This document shows positions 26,884-38,112 of a DNA stretch of 64,000 bases, piece after piece. Location: contig JABYQQ010000001.1 of NCBI GenBank assembly GCA_022605405.1, forward strand, positions 1,736,001-1,800,000. Reading direction: 5' to 3'. The translations under genes and the position numbers were made by a program. The first letter of the stretch is position 1. Each line of letters begins with the position of its first letter. The stretch is from Earliella scabrosa (Eukaryota; Basidiomycota; Agaricomycetes; Polyporales; Polyporaceae). The notes below the pieces were generated by a model, which was given only the letters and a program-made list of their open reading frames with translations, had not been told where the DNA came from and made no database searches.

Positions 26884-29800
26884 ATGCTTGTCCCGGTTTT
26901 CTTCGTCTGGTCGCTCACTCTCTACCTTGCACCCGTCCTGGGAGCGGTAACATGGGAAGCGACGCCATTCAATCCGGCGTCCGTTCCTTTGGCTGTTCGC
27001 TCGCCATATCTCTCTGCGTGGCTTCCTCAGGGCGACGGTCAGGCACTGAACGACCGATGGCCAGTGTTCTGGACGGGTAGTGTGAGTACAACTCCCTCAC
27101 GAGTGGCGAATTGCGCTGATTCGCGCTCATAGATTCTTGGATGGGCAGGACTTGCGAGGGTCGACGGTGTGGCCTACACCTGGATGGGTGTTCCGGGTAT
27201 ACCTGAAGGACTAGCTGTCAATAAGGCGACGCAGAAACGCTTCCAGGTAAGTACCGGCCGGCTCTAGCAGTACGCTTTCAAATCATGAAGATACTGATAG
27301 CTTCAATAGTTCACGTCCACTCAGAGCGTGTTCCTCATGACGGCTGGCCCCGTCGACCTTGCAATCACCTTCCTTAGCCCAGTCGAGGTAGTCTGCTTCT
27401 TTCTTCTTAACTCGAGCTATTGATCCTGACCTACTCCCAAAGCCGACTGATCTCGTCAACCAGTCCCTTCCCTTGTCCTACTATACAATCTCTGCGGCGT
27501 CCAACGATGGAAAACCGCACTCTGTCCAGGTCTATGCTGACATCAGTGCCGAATGGGTATCGGGAGATAACGCCCTTCCTGTCGTCTGGGGCACCACTAC
27601 AGACGACGTTCTGACACATCAAGTTGCCCTTGTAAATCAGGAGAGATTTGTCGAAGTCAACGATCGTGCGCAATGTGAGTGCTGGCTCTGGTTCCACTCG
27701 TCATGATTGCTTATGCTGACGGATTTCACCAGACGGATCCGCGGTCCATTCCACTCAGAACGTACGTCCCGAGAACTCATGTTTGTTTGACTGAATTTTT
27801 ATCTCCATCCTTCTCAGAGGCCTGGAACGACGTACCAGACAGGCGAAGATCGCGTCGTCCGCGCCGAGTTCGTCAAGAATGGCAAGCTTGCGAATACCCA
27901 GGACACCCAGTTCCGAAGCGTCTCCGATCGATGGCCAGTCTTCGCGTTCGCGCGCGACCTCGGCGACGTTACCAGCCCAACCGAGCCAGTCGTCTTCAGC
28001 GTTGGCCACGTCCGTGACCCTGTCGTGCAGTACATCATCGTGAACAACGCCATCCAGACCCGAAGCTCGTACTTCTGGACGAAGTTCGGGAGCTTCCCCG
28101 ACGCGGTATGCGAGCACTTATAGCTGTAAATCTGTGAGGCTTGCTGATGCGGCGACACTACAGATCAAAGCCTTCATCACCGACTACCCGAATGCTCTTG
28201 CACGCGCGAGGGCCTTCGATGCGCAAATCGAGTCGGACGCGAACAAGATCTCTGCAGATTACGCCTCCATTGTGGCTCTCTCGATCAGGCAGACTTTCGG
28301 TGCCATTGAGATCACGGTCTCCAGGAACCTCGATAACTCATATGATACATCCAACGTCCTCACGTTCATGAAGGGCAAGTCGTTCTGTCCTGTTAACTCT
28401 CATTTAGGTGCTTACAGCACGATCTTGCAGAGATATCTAGCAACGGCGTAGGATCCAAAGGTCTCATCGTATCAGTGACTTAGAACTGACAATACGTCTT
28501 CTTATAGAACGTGAACACAGTCGACGTCATCTACCCCGCATGGCCTCTCTTCCTGTATACCAATCCGGAGATCGGAAAGCAACTACTCCTTCCGGCCTTG
28601 CAGTACCAGACCACTGGCCAATACCCGAACCCATGGAGCATTCACGATATGGGTTGGTTTCCCACGAAATCTCTATTCTTTGTGAGTGCTCATCGGTTCA
28701 CAGGAACTCACTACCCAAACGCCACTGGCCACAATCTTGGTACGTCAATCCATCTTCGTTGTCCCTCAATTTCTCTAATGGTGCCTGCAGGCAAGGACGA
28801 GCCGATGCCGGTCGAAGGTATGAAACCCAGCGTTATGGCGCACGTATAGTCATACTCAGACGATACCGCAGAGAGCGGCAACATGCTCATTATGGCACTC
28901 AGCTACACACAGAGGACGAAGGACCTGTCGCTCATCAAAAGTTTCGTACGTACTTCCTCTCTCCCTAGGAGACCGAACATCTCTGAGCATCTATTGGCAT
29001 GTAGTTCGGCCTCCTCGACCAATGGGCGCAGTTCCTGATCACGGACTCGCTCGTACCAGCGAACCAGCTCAGCACGGACGACTTCGCAGGCACTCTCGTG
29101 AACCAGACTAACCTCGCGATCAAGGGTATAGTCGGTATCAAAGCTATGTCACAGATCGCCCAACTCGTAGGCCAGGACGCGATGAGTTCGAACTACAGCG
29201 TATGTGCCTCCATTTTACAAGGCATGCACCCGGGCTCATATTTATGTTGGCGATGCTGCATGCAGTCAATCGCCGACGACTACGTGGAGCAATGGCAGAC
29301 ACTTGCGATCTCCGGTGACGGTTCGCACCTCACCCTCTCGGTGAGTCTAGCACAATTTCACCTTACTGCTCTCACTCATGTTCCTTGACGTACATCAGTA
29401 CGGCGATAGCAACAGGTTGGCGTGATTAACGTATTCTGGTGCGCTTCTGTACTAACAGTCGTTGCAGCTGGGGCCTGTCCTACAACCTCTACGCAGACAG
29501 GCTCCTTGGCACGAACGTGTTCCCTGACACTATCTATGACATGCGTGAGTGACAGTCCGATGATACCCTTCGCTTGCTCATAGATGTGCGACAGAGACCG
29601 CTTGGTATAACAACAAAGGCAGTAAGTGGCCTTTGTGCAAAGCAAGTCTGCAGAGGATCTGAGCTCTCATTCCCCAGATCCGTTTGGCGTCCCGCTCGAT
29701 ACTCGGTGCGTCCTACATCTGCTCTCCGAGAATGACCGGCTGATGACGATACCTGCAGCAATGGCTTCACCAAGTCGGGTGCGATCGATTTGTTTGGCAC

Positions 29801-30349
29801 TCATGGAACACACCATACTGATAAATCGGCAGATTGGATGATTTGGACTGCAGGCTTTGTCACCTCGGACGCCGTTCGCGACCAGTTCGTGAGCGCCGTG
29901 CGCAAGTACGCGGCCGTCGGCAAGAACACCCAGGCGTTCGGCGATCTGTACGAAACCGCGGACGGCGCTCAGGGTCCCCACAACTTCCGTGCGCGACCGG
30001 TCGTCGGTGGCCACCTTGCCTTGGTATGTAGTAACGATCACAGACCAATGCAGCCTATATGGCCATGGTACAAATGCACCTGGGACTAACTCGGCTTCTT
30101 CAGCTTGCGTTGCAGGATGCTCCCAAGGGCATCCCGAACAAGGGTTCGAGTGGCACACAGTCCACCGGTACAGGTCCATCTGGCGCCAGTGGATCCGCTG
30201 GCAATGATGATGACGACGGACCTTCTGTGGGCACGAATGGGCTAAACCCCACACTGGACAACTCCGACGTGCCGATGCGGCAGAGCGGTGTAGCACGCAT
30301 GCTGCTGGGTGCAATATGCGCGAGCATTCTTTTCAGCACGGGCTGGTAA
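26884..30349 (+). CDS. GtaA-type glutaminase-like secreted protein, copy 1
   Basis: I could build 21 exons with consistent phases: 26884-27081, 27133-27246, 27310-27387, 27443-27674, 27733-27761, 27818-28105, 28164-28374, 28431-28447, 28508-28652, 28704-28739, 28791-28817, 28872-28945, 29005-29199, 29266-29340, 29399-29415, 29468-29544, 29595-29621, 29678-29705, 29759-29778, 29833-30023, 30104-30349 (774 residues). After a signal peptide come the GtaA-family regions: FNPASVPLAVRSPYLSAWL at the N-terminus, YPAWPLFLYTNPE and QYPNPWSIHDMG in the middle, and NLAIKGIVGIKAM, SWGLSYNLYADRLLG and DWMIWTAGF in the C-terminal helical half. The tail is rich in Ser, Gly and Asp and ends in a hydrophobic stretch, so a GPI anchor is possible. 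Family members hydrolyse glutamine to glutamate outside the cell; activity here is inferred. The intron after FMK uses a GC donor. Confidence 0.9.
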
Positions 30350-31216
30350 CCGCTCTTTTCGTGTACATGTGCTTTCCGTCCCTTTCTTCGCGGGGGTCAC
30401 GGTTTGTTGCGTCTGTATTACTTATTGACTTTGTACCAAGATCGCACTTACCACGCATCCTTTCTTGACCATTCGCCGTGCCCTTGCGCGCCTCGCTCGA
30501 AGATGCATCCTCGAAAGGATATCAGCTTCGAGAAGCGAACCGGGGGCATCGCACGGATCAGCATCGCCACAGAACAACCGGGGACGGAGGCATAGACTTG
30601 TGAGTCAATGCGGGAGTACGTGTGAACATGTAACACTAATGACGTGCATGCTATTCTTGAATAGCGATACTCAACTCGCCATAGTGGTAGCCTATAGAGT
30701 ATGACGGCGTGAGTAGTCGGTCATATCTCCACTCAACAGGTAGGTTGCACACCATCTCACGTTCAGGATACTACTATTTGTTGTGTCTCATATTTCGTGG
30801 CGACGCGGGGTGACTGTACCTACACTGGCCAGTCCGGGCTGAGATGTGCCACTCTTCGTCGACGTTCTGGGCGCCACTGGGCAACGCAAACTGTCGGGCA
30901 TGTTCGAATCTGTCGGCGCGAACCTTGTACCAACGGATGTGCTCCCAATCGTGTTGAAGGCCGCCAATATCAGAGGTGTGGCAGTACAACGAGGCAACTT
31001 GCGTGTTGTTCTGATGCTACCTGCAGTGCTACCGTTCGGGGAAACGCTCAGGACTGCCACTAGATGCTGCACTGGGAATGCTCTCCCCCATCATCCGGGA
31101 GTCGCTTTGACGTTCGCGCGTCAAACCCTCACACTCGGTCGCGGGTGCCCGGGCTCTATAAGCCGTGTAACATGATAGGGTTCCCCCGAGTGTGCCCCTC
31201 GGTCGTCCATCGCTAA
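30350..31216. other. Intergenic region, no gene seen
   Basis: Short open frames near 30797-31175 show no recognisable features. It separates the GtaA-like gene from the palindrome and the KRE6/SKN1-like gene. Confidence 0.45.
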
Positions 31217-31269
31217 CATTGAGATCCGATCCAAACAGTCATGCATGACTGTTGGATTGGATCTCAATG
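31217..31269. repeat. 53-bp imperfect palindrome
   Basis: Two arms of 27 and 26 bases meet at CATGCATG with no loop. Only one mismatch and one extra base spoil the symmetry. The outer arm ends are CATTGAGATCC and GGATCTCAATG. It lies 158 bases before the ATG of the next gene and could form a strong hairpin in RNA or a cruciform in DNA. Confidence 0.85.
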
Positions 31270-31427
31270 TCCCATATTACATGTGCTAGGGGTAGAGGAT
31301 CCGATCCTCGAGCTACACGACAACGCCTCCCCTTCCTTGCACTCCTTCACTTCCAACCATTGTCTCTACTAGCAAGGTTTCTCCGGCACCAGCGTTCTAC
31401 AGTAGTTTGAATCATCCGCTTCGCGGC

Positions 31428-33849
31428 ATGGACTCAACCTCGAACCTCCTCACCTCCCATGGACAAGGGTCTACTCTAGCGCGAGCTCGACTGCCGACAC
31501 CGCGTTGGGCCGCAAACAACAGTACACATTTCCTTACTGTGAGTATTATCTAGTCCTCTCGCTGTAATTTGCTGCTGATATTCCTGTCATGATGCTAGTC
31601 CGCTGCCAGTGCTAGCAATGCCTATAGGACCAAGGTGTCATCCATGTCCGAAAAGGTAATCGTCGTTGAGCGAGCAAGACGAGGCGAGACGACGGAAACA
31701 CTGAACACTCGATCATGCCCTCCAGTTCATGCTTCCTCTGGATCCAGATCTCCTTCGTGATGAGCCGGACAACGTGTCTGACCCCATCAGAGACCGCAGA
31801 CAGGATGAGGGTGAAAGTATCTTCACTATGCGCGGTCTCATCAACTTGGGATGTCTCTTCACCCTCATCGCCGGTCTACTGGCTCTCTTGTACGTCTTCA
31901 GTCCTCCCCGCAAGCCAAACCCATTGATTGACCGCCATCCCGCTTCGGCCAAAAGTGCGGGATATCCGCTCATCACAGCCTTGACGACCCCGAAGCGCTC
32001 AACAATGGGCGGTTTCAACCTCGGTGGTATCAACGCGTCGGGGCAAATCCCCGATATTCCCGGCAACTGGGGGCTTATCGACAAGGACACACCGCTCGAG
32101 GCGCGCACGAAGGTGGATTACCTCAATGGCCAGACCTGGCAGCTGGTCTTCAGCGACGAATTCAACGTCGACGGCCGCTCCTTCTACCCCGGCGATGACC
32201 CCTACTGGGAGGCAGTGGATTTGCACTACTGGGCAACCGGAAACCTCGAGTGGTACGATCCCTCGGCGATCACGACCGCGAATGGTTCACTGGAGATCAC
32301 GCTCTCCGACAAGCCGAACCATGGTTTGAACTACACGGGCGGTATGATGTCGACATGGAACAAGTTTTGCTTTACCGGCGGGCTCGTCGAGGCTTCCGTC
32401 ATGCTCCCTGGGTTCAACAACGTCCAGGGGCTGTGGCCTGCGATCTGGGCCATGGGAAACCTGGGACGCGCGGGCTATGGCGCGACGCTGGACGGCATGG
32501 TGCGCAGGCAGTAGTTCACGGTCACGCGGGATTCTTCTGACGTTCCGTGCGATGTCACAGTGGCCGTACACGTACGACGCGTGCGATGTCGGCACGGCGC
32601 CGAACCAGACCCTGAACGGGCTTCCCCTTGCATCGACGATGGACAATGACAAAGGCCATGACGGTGCACTGTCCTATCTTCCTGGCCAACGGCTCTCGCG
32701 TTGTACGTGTCCTGGCGAGTCGCACCCTGGTCCTATCCACGCGTCGACCAATGAGTATGTCGGCCGCGGTGCGCCCGAGATCGACATGTTCGAGGCACAG
32801 GTGAGTAACTTCTTGATTGTGTGCGAGGTAGATAAGTGATGTCTGGGTGCGACCTCGTCAGGTCGGAGGTTCTGCCATGGGTGACGGTGTTGGCGCCGTG
32901 TCGCAATCTGGTCAATGGGCGGTACGTTCCTTCTGCACGTCGTGGGAGGTTGCGTGCCGAGAGATCCTGAACTCGCTCGATAGCCGTTCAACTATCAGTA
33001 CACCTGGAACAACAACTCCGACTCGTTACTCATTGTGGACGAGACCATCAGCGGCCTGAATGATTTCAAGGGTGGTGTGTACCAGCAAGCAACATCCGTG
33101 GTGTCCGCAACGAGTGCGTACTCGATATCGCACATGATAGAGCGCGAGTTCGCTGACCTTCTTCCGACTGCGGACCCTTGTGGGATCCAGACCAAGCTGC
33201 GTATGAGTTCAGTGGGTATCAGTACGCGGTTTACGGATTCCAATACAAACCCGGGTTCGGCGATGCGGTGAGCTTCATGCCTGACCCGTGTGCTTGATCC
33301 TGGCATTTACGAGAGCACGGCAAGTACATTGCTTGGATCAACGGTGGCAAGCTTGCATGGAGAATCACGCAGGCAGGCGTTGGGCCTGACAGTATCTCGG
33401 AAATCAACGGCAGACCAGTTCCACAAGAACCAATGGTATTGATCTTGGGCTGTCGCGCATCCTGCTCATCCGTATCTGACTACCCCACACGGACAGTACC
33501 TACTTGTGAACCTCGGTATGTCGCCGAACTTTGGCTTCATCGACTTCGAACACATCCTGTTCCCGAGCAAAATGCGCGTGGACTGGATCAGGGTCTACCA
33601 GGACCCGAACATGATAAACATCGGCTGCGACCCGCCCGATTTCCCGACCAAGGCGTACATCGACAAGTGAGTATCCCTCTTCCTACGAGCTCTTCCGGAT
33701 ATACCACAGGGGTTGGGGTTTCGTCTCTGGACTGGGATCTGACAAGTTGCTACAGGTACATCAGGGCGTACACAAACCCGGATCTAACCACGTGGGTGGA
33801 TGACTTCAAGCAGCCCATCCCAAAGAGCAGGCTCCTTGGGGAATGTTGA
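31428..33849 (+). CDS. KRE6/SKN1-family beta-glucan synthesis protein (GH16 fold)
   Basis: Ten exons (31428-31538, 31599-31655, 31726-32499, 32561-32800, 32862-32921, 32984-33113, 33191-33267, 33325-33435, 33497-33666, 33756-33849) encode 607 residues. The layout is that of a type II membrane protein: a cytosolic tail, one transmembrane helix at about residues 94-114 (LINLGCLFTLIAGLLALLYV), then a large lumenal GH16-like domain. The domain contains WQLVFSDEFN, YTGGMMSTWNKFCFTGG, LWPAIWAMG and the catalytic-type motif EIDMFEAQ with Glu387, Asp389 and Glu392 all present. The C-terminal region has FPSKMRVDWIRVYQD. In yeast, KRE6 and SKN1 are needed for beta-1,6-glucan in the cell wall. The gene appears intact. 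Confidence 0.93.
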
Positions 33850-34111
33850 TCCCTGCGGTGCTGAGCTGCTTGACTCGTGTCATGATATGTACTGAACCAC
33901 TAAGTTATGCTAACGTTAAAGTTATCAAATTGTCAGTGCTCCTCATGGGAACTAAGTTACTAGCTAGTAGAGTGGGATTTGGGGGTGCGACTGCCTTGAG
34001 TGAAGTTATGACAATGTGTCACTGGAAGTATGGAGAAGTTGACGAAACTATTCACGAATGCTTTCTTCGTGACCACGTACTAACTCAGCAGGCTTGGCAA
34101 CTCGACGCGTC
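33850..34111. other. Short intergenic stretch
   Basis: No coding sequence is supported. It holds the 3' flank of the KRE6/SKN1-like gene and the distal promoter of the CFEM gene. Confidence 0.45.
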
Positions 34112-34135
34112 TGGACGCGTGACGTCACGCGTCCA
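34112..34135. promoter_or_regulatory. 24-bp perfect palindrome centred on TGACGTCA
   Basis: The sequence is perfectly self-complementary over 24 bases. Its core is the CRE/ATF-type site TGACGTCA, flanked on each side by an ACGCGT-type arm. It lies 98 bases before the ATG of the CFEM gene, a good place for a bZIP-type activator. A 16-bp version of the same palindrome occurs at 45921-45936. Confidence 0.6.
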
Positions 34136-34233
34136 TGAGGCTGTGAACCCACCGCGTGACTTGGAGCATCATGTCCCGAACGTTCCTAAGTCCACGGTCC
34201 CCGGACTAGACGCTGCAACTCTTGCATTCCGCC

Positions 34234-34948
34234 ATGAAGCCCGTCAGCCCTGCGTTTTGCGTCGCGCTTGCAATTGTGTTTCTCCAGTTCATCGGTCAGG
34301 TTCACAGCCAGATGGACTTGACTGCCTGCGCTCGGTCCTGCGTCCAACAAAACCTTGTGCGGAGCAGCTGCGATAGCATGCGAGTGATGCTCTCTTGCAG
34401 CCAGACAGACTTTACTCATTTGATTTGCAGAACCGACCCAAACTGCGTTTGTGGCGAGGGGAAACAGGTCTCATCATGCGTTGCGGCGAACTGTACCACC
34501 TCGGAACAGGACGCCTTCAGCTCACTCTCCGCCTCCATCTGTGACAGACTCAGTAGGTCTTCTGCTTCATTGAACGAAACGTACTGATTGACGTGATGAT
34601 TGTACGTGTACAGCGCCGAGCAGCTCCAGGACGCTCTCTGTCCCTCCATTTTCGATTCCACCTGCAACGACCACCGAGAGCGCTTCTTCCGCGCAGACCG
34701 AGTCGTCAACAAGCACGACCTCCGTACCGTCATCGAGCTCAAGCACGAGCACGAGCTTTCCCCTTAGTGCGACTAGCAGCACCTCCAATAATGGCACTTC
34801 GACCGCGGACACCTCGCAACCCACGAATGCCGGAAACGGTGCGATGAAGTTGGTCGCCTGCGACTCTGATGTTCGCGTTGGGATGTTCCTTGGTGTCGGC
34901 CTCGCGCTGATCAGCATTCTCGGTGGTGGTGCACTCAACTTCTTGTGA
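34234..34948 (+). CDS. CFEM-domain protein, GPI-anchor type
   Basis: Two exons, 34234-34552 and 34614-34948, encode 217 residues. A signal peptide (VSPAFCVALAIVFLQFIGQV) is followed by a cysteine-rich CFEM-like domain: DLTACARSCVQQNL, SSCDSM, LSCSQTDFTHLICRTDPNC, VCGE and NCTTSEQDAF. It contains ten cysteines; the basic CFEM pattern has eight. The second exon is a long Ser/Thr-rich stalk and ends in a hydrophobic segment (VGMFLGVGLALISILGGGA), fitting a GPI-anchored surface protein. CFEM proteins work in heme or iron uptake, adhesion or host sensing; which applies here cannot be told. The start at 34234 is the first ATG that gives the signal peptide. Confidence 0.87.
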
Positions 34949-35549
34949 AGGTTCTGCTGGACTCTGTTCTAATTACTACTGCTAAGTACGATCTGTAGTA
35001 GAAGTAGCGCACTGCATAACTTCAATACGGTGACATCGTGATAACTTGGAGCTTCATGACCAACACCCAACTTGATGTACTCCTCTTCACTTACTGAAAC
35101 TCGATTTACTTTTATCAATGGCCACCAACTTTTGGAAGGTAAATAATTCCAAGCTTGCACGTAAGCCGGATGCGTAAGGGCTTGGCTTATCGGAGGGCAT
35201 CATGTAGACGCCCACGCAGCCCTCTTATGCCGCAACCACGACGTTGAATACAAAAGCGAGTCAGTCTGACTCTAGTATCTCCCTGCGCGAATTGATTTGA
35301 CTCTTAAAGACCGTGGATTGTCATACGGCCACGCTGGATTGACTCGACTGCGAGTGCGTCAGTGTCTCGGAGGTAACGTGAACAGTTCGTCCTCCAACTT
35401 TTGCGGATGGTACTGTGCGCACTCTCCGTCTCATTCACTGACTCTATTCTTCTCTAGTGCCTTAAAGTCGATTTGTACCCCGTCGGTTTTCTGTATCCAG
35501 CAACGGACACCTCGAAACCGCATCTTGGGAGCGAGCGTTGTGTCTACAG
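34949..35549. other. Intergenic region, no gene seen
   Basis: No supported coding sequence; it includes the 3' flank of the CFEM gene and the upstream region of the F-box gene. Confidence 0.45.
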
Positions 35550-36767
35550 ATGGGGATGAACGATCTAGCCCCGGAGCTTTTCCTCCATATCCTCTCTATA
35601 CTGGAGAGCGACAGGGCAGCTTTCTCATCCGCTGCGCTTGTCTGCAAAACATGGAGGGACGCTGCGCGTCCCCACCTCTTCGAATCGATCACAATCAAGT
35701 GCCCAGAAGACTTCACAGCGTTCAGCGACCACGTCCTCGACAGCAACGCAGAGGGCATTGCTCCATACGTGAAACATCTGACGCTTGCAGGTGTGATCAC
35801 CGAACACAACATCGTCGGTCTCACACTGGCTCCAGAGGCCTTGACATCGGTCCTCGTAAAGTTTCCTGCGCTCCAGCACCTCACCCTCGACCACTTTCGC
35901 CTCCGCGTTCCCTACGGCGCACCTGCTCGCACATACCTCCGAACCCCCCTGCAACGCCTCGACATCTCGTGCTTCTACCACGGAAGCATGCCCCAAACCG
36001 CCCTTGCTACGCTCCACACCTTCTTCTCCCTCTTCACGATCGACACGCTCACAGTCAACGAGGTCGTCTTCAAGAAAGACGGCGCCTTCGAAGCAGACAT
36101 CGCGCGGTTCGCCCGCTCCCTCTCGGTGCGCAAGCTCGTTATCACGAACCTCGCCTCCTGCGCGACCGAGATGCTCGACGTGCTCGCCCCGCTGTTATTG
36201 CCAGCCGCGCTCAAAGAGATCCGCGTGACATGCACCAAGTGGGTCGTATTCTCGTGCGGCCTATGCCGCTTCCTCCGCCAGGTGGGGAGCCGTATCGCCC
36301 GCCTACACTTGGACCTCTCCGCGATGGTGGCCATGGCGCCGTGGTGGCCCTCCTTGCCGCTTCCGCCCTCACGGTGGCACGTACTCGGCGTGGCCATCGC
36401 GTCGTGCACCGCGCTCAATGAGCTCTCCCTCCGCGTCCCGCCGCCGAACGAGCAGAACAGAGCGTGGCTCGCGGAGATGCTTCCTTCCGAACTGACCCTC
36501 GACGCGCTGAAGCACGTCGATATCGTGCTCGTCCTGCCCAGGGAGTTCCCGGCGGTCCCGCTCCATGCCGCCTATGCGCTCTTTGACTGGTCCGCGGTCG
36601 ACGGTACGCTGAGTCGGGTGCGGTTCCCTCGGCTGGAACGCGTGACGCTGTCGTTCGAGAGTAGTGCTGCCGAGGATCTGGATTTGTCGGGATTAAAGGA
36701 TCTGGCTGTGCAGCTGCTGCCCACCCTGCACCGTACGGGATTGCTGCGTGTTAGACGAGCTTGTTGA
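35550..36767 (+). CDS. F-box protein, paralogue A
   Basis: A single exon of 405 residues, starting at the ATG at 35550. The N-terminus is a clear F-box (LAPELFLHILSIL, then SSAALVCKTWRDAARPHLF). After it come segments shared with the gene at 39628-40857: EGIAPYVKHLTL, KFPALQHLTLDHF, FTIDTLTV and SRVRFPRLERVTLSFE. F-box proteins usually link chosen targets to an SCF ubiquitin ligase. The leucine-rich remainder would choose the target, which is unknown. The antisense strand is also open over long stretches, which is a result of base composition. Confidence 0.87.
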   Translation: MGMNDLAPELFLHILSILESDRAAFSSAALVCKTWRDAARPHLFESITIKCPEDFTAFSDHVLDSNAEGIAPYVKHLTLAGVITEHNIVGLTLAPEALTSVLVKFPALQHLTLDHFRLRVPYGAPARTYLRTPLQRLDISCFYHGSMPQTALATLHTFFSLFTIDTLTVNEVVFKKDGAFEADIARFARSLSVRKLVITNLASCATEMLDVLAPLLLPAALKEIRVTCTKWVVFSCGLCRFLRQVGSRIARLHLDLSAMVAMAPWWPSLPLPPSRWHVLGVAIASCTALNELSLRVPPPNEQNRAWLAEMLPSELTLDALKHVDIVLVLPREFPAVPLHAAYALFDWSAVDGTLSRVRFPRLERVTLSFESSAAEDLDLSGLKDLAVQLLPTLHRTGLLRVRRAC

Positions 36768-37892
36768 TGATGCTTAGGATCGGAGTGCAGATGCGCTTGG
36801 AGGCGGAAGTCATCTCATTTCGGAACTCGGGATCACGCTCACACAAGATAGCCCAGAAGACTGTGTAGCGGTACATAAATTCATTTCTTGGGTTGCACTG
36901 CAATGTTACGACGTACATATCAATACATTAGATACTAGGCAGCGGCTCGTCCGAGGCTACAGCGCTCGTCTCCAGCGGGTGAGCGGCGCTACGTTGGGTC
37001 TTTGACACCGTCCAGTACTCGGCCACCATGTCCAGCCTGAGCCGGCCTCCGGTATACGATAAATATCGCGGTGCAGTTTGGGCGTCGCATGGGCAGCGCA
37101 AAGGCGGACGGGTTTGAGCGTGTGATGCGAGCGGTGGTGCTCCAGGACTAGGGGAGGCAGCCGGCATCCTAGGGGCTCGGATGACGAGCAAAGGGATTTG
37201 CGGGAACGGCTGTGCAGTGCGAGGAAGGAAGCGGTGCGTCGCAGATGAAGGTGGCCAGGGTAAATCTGGCTGGAGGGACGGGTAGGAGCTGTTGCCGTCG
37301 CTCTACGAGAGCGGGCAAGACCCCTGGATGGAGGATGAGTTCGGGAAACCCAAGCGGCGGAGGGGTGTGTGTCGCAGCGCATGGTCCGCTAGTGGGCCCC
37401 GACCAGACGGTGTGCCCCGGGCCGTCGCTCTGTGGATATTGCGACGGCCCAGGTTGGAGGTAAGTAACGAATATCCTGGGTGTAGCTCGCCGGAGGGGAC
37501 GCAGTGCCAATGGGTAGTAGGGTCGAGTGGATCTGGTCCCTGATCTCCGTAGACGCGCCGTCTAGACCGAAAAATTCGTCGCTGACCAGGGATGAGCGAG
37601 GGTCGTGTCGAAGGTAGCGGGGAGGTCACCTGTCAAGGAACTCTGCTTGCGGAACGTTCTATGTGTAGCCGGATGGAATCGCTATGTGTAGCCAGATGGG
37701 ATTGGATCATCCTTCGCTGTGGTCGAGTCAAGGCTGACTCGGCGGTCTGATACTGGCTGGTGCTGAGGCTGATGCATAGCTCAGGAATGAACAACGATAG
37801 CTTGAGCGAAGGGAGACGAACCTTTTAGACGTCCTTCGCAAGCGCAATCCGCGCCCTCGAGAGGCATCCTCATCCACACTCCCAATCCCTGT
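36768..37892. other. Intergenic region with unassigned open frames
   Basis: Minus-strand frames between 36928 and 37629 are open and one ends with a fairly normal-looking peptide (VAEYWTVSKTQRSAAHPLET). I could not assemble exons or recognise a family, so I do not call a gene. Confidence 0.4.
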
Positions 37893-38039
37893 CTAAACGT
37901 TGACATACTCGTCCCAGCACATGGGCGGCAGCGTGTTTGAGCCGGTAGCGGCAAGGCCGAGTACGAGGTAAGATGAGAAGTTTGTCTGTGAGACAGTTGT
38001 GTGGGGAGCTGGCGCGAGGCGTCCTATGACGGTGTCCAT
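37893..38039 (-). CDS. Micro-ORF with SQTNFS motif, copy A
   Basis: This is a 48-residue open frame read leftward from the ATG at 38039. It starts MDTVIGRLAPAPHTTVSQTN and ends CWDEYVNV. It is preceded by a good TATA box at 38105-38112. The TATA region (TATATAAGGGC) and the SQTNFS peptide are also found at 61331-61513 on the other strand, where the spacing is similar. That pairing is the main reason to list it. No function is recognised. It could also be the first exon of a longer gene. Confidence 0.4.
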   Translation of the reverse strand: MDTVIGRLAPAPHTTVSQTNFSSYLVLGLAATGSNTLPPMCWDEYVNV

Positions 38040-38104
38040 GAGAACTGATGCTGGTGAGGGAGAAAATGAGCGTATGGTGAGGGAGTGGGGCGCGGTGTAC
38101 TGCC

Positions 38105-38112
38105 CTTATATA
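38105..38112 (-). promoter_or_regulatory. TATA box of micro-ORF A
   Basis: TATATAAG on the minus strand, 66 bases before the ATG at 38039. Confidence 0.5.

Noticed and set aside
36928..37629. Overlapping minus-strand open frames that might be exons of one gene.
   Set aside because: No combination of splice sites gave a coherent protein and no family was recognised; kept only as a remark on the intergenic region.
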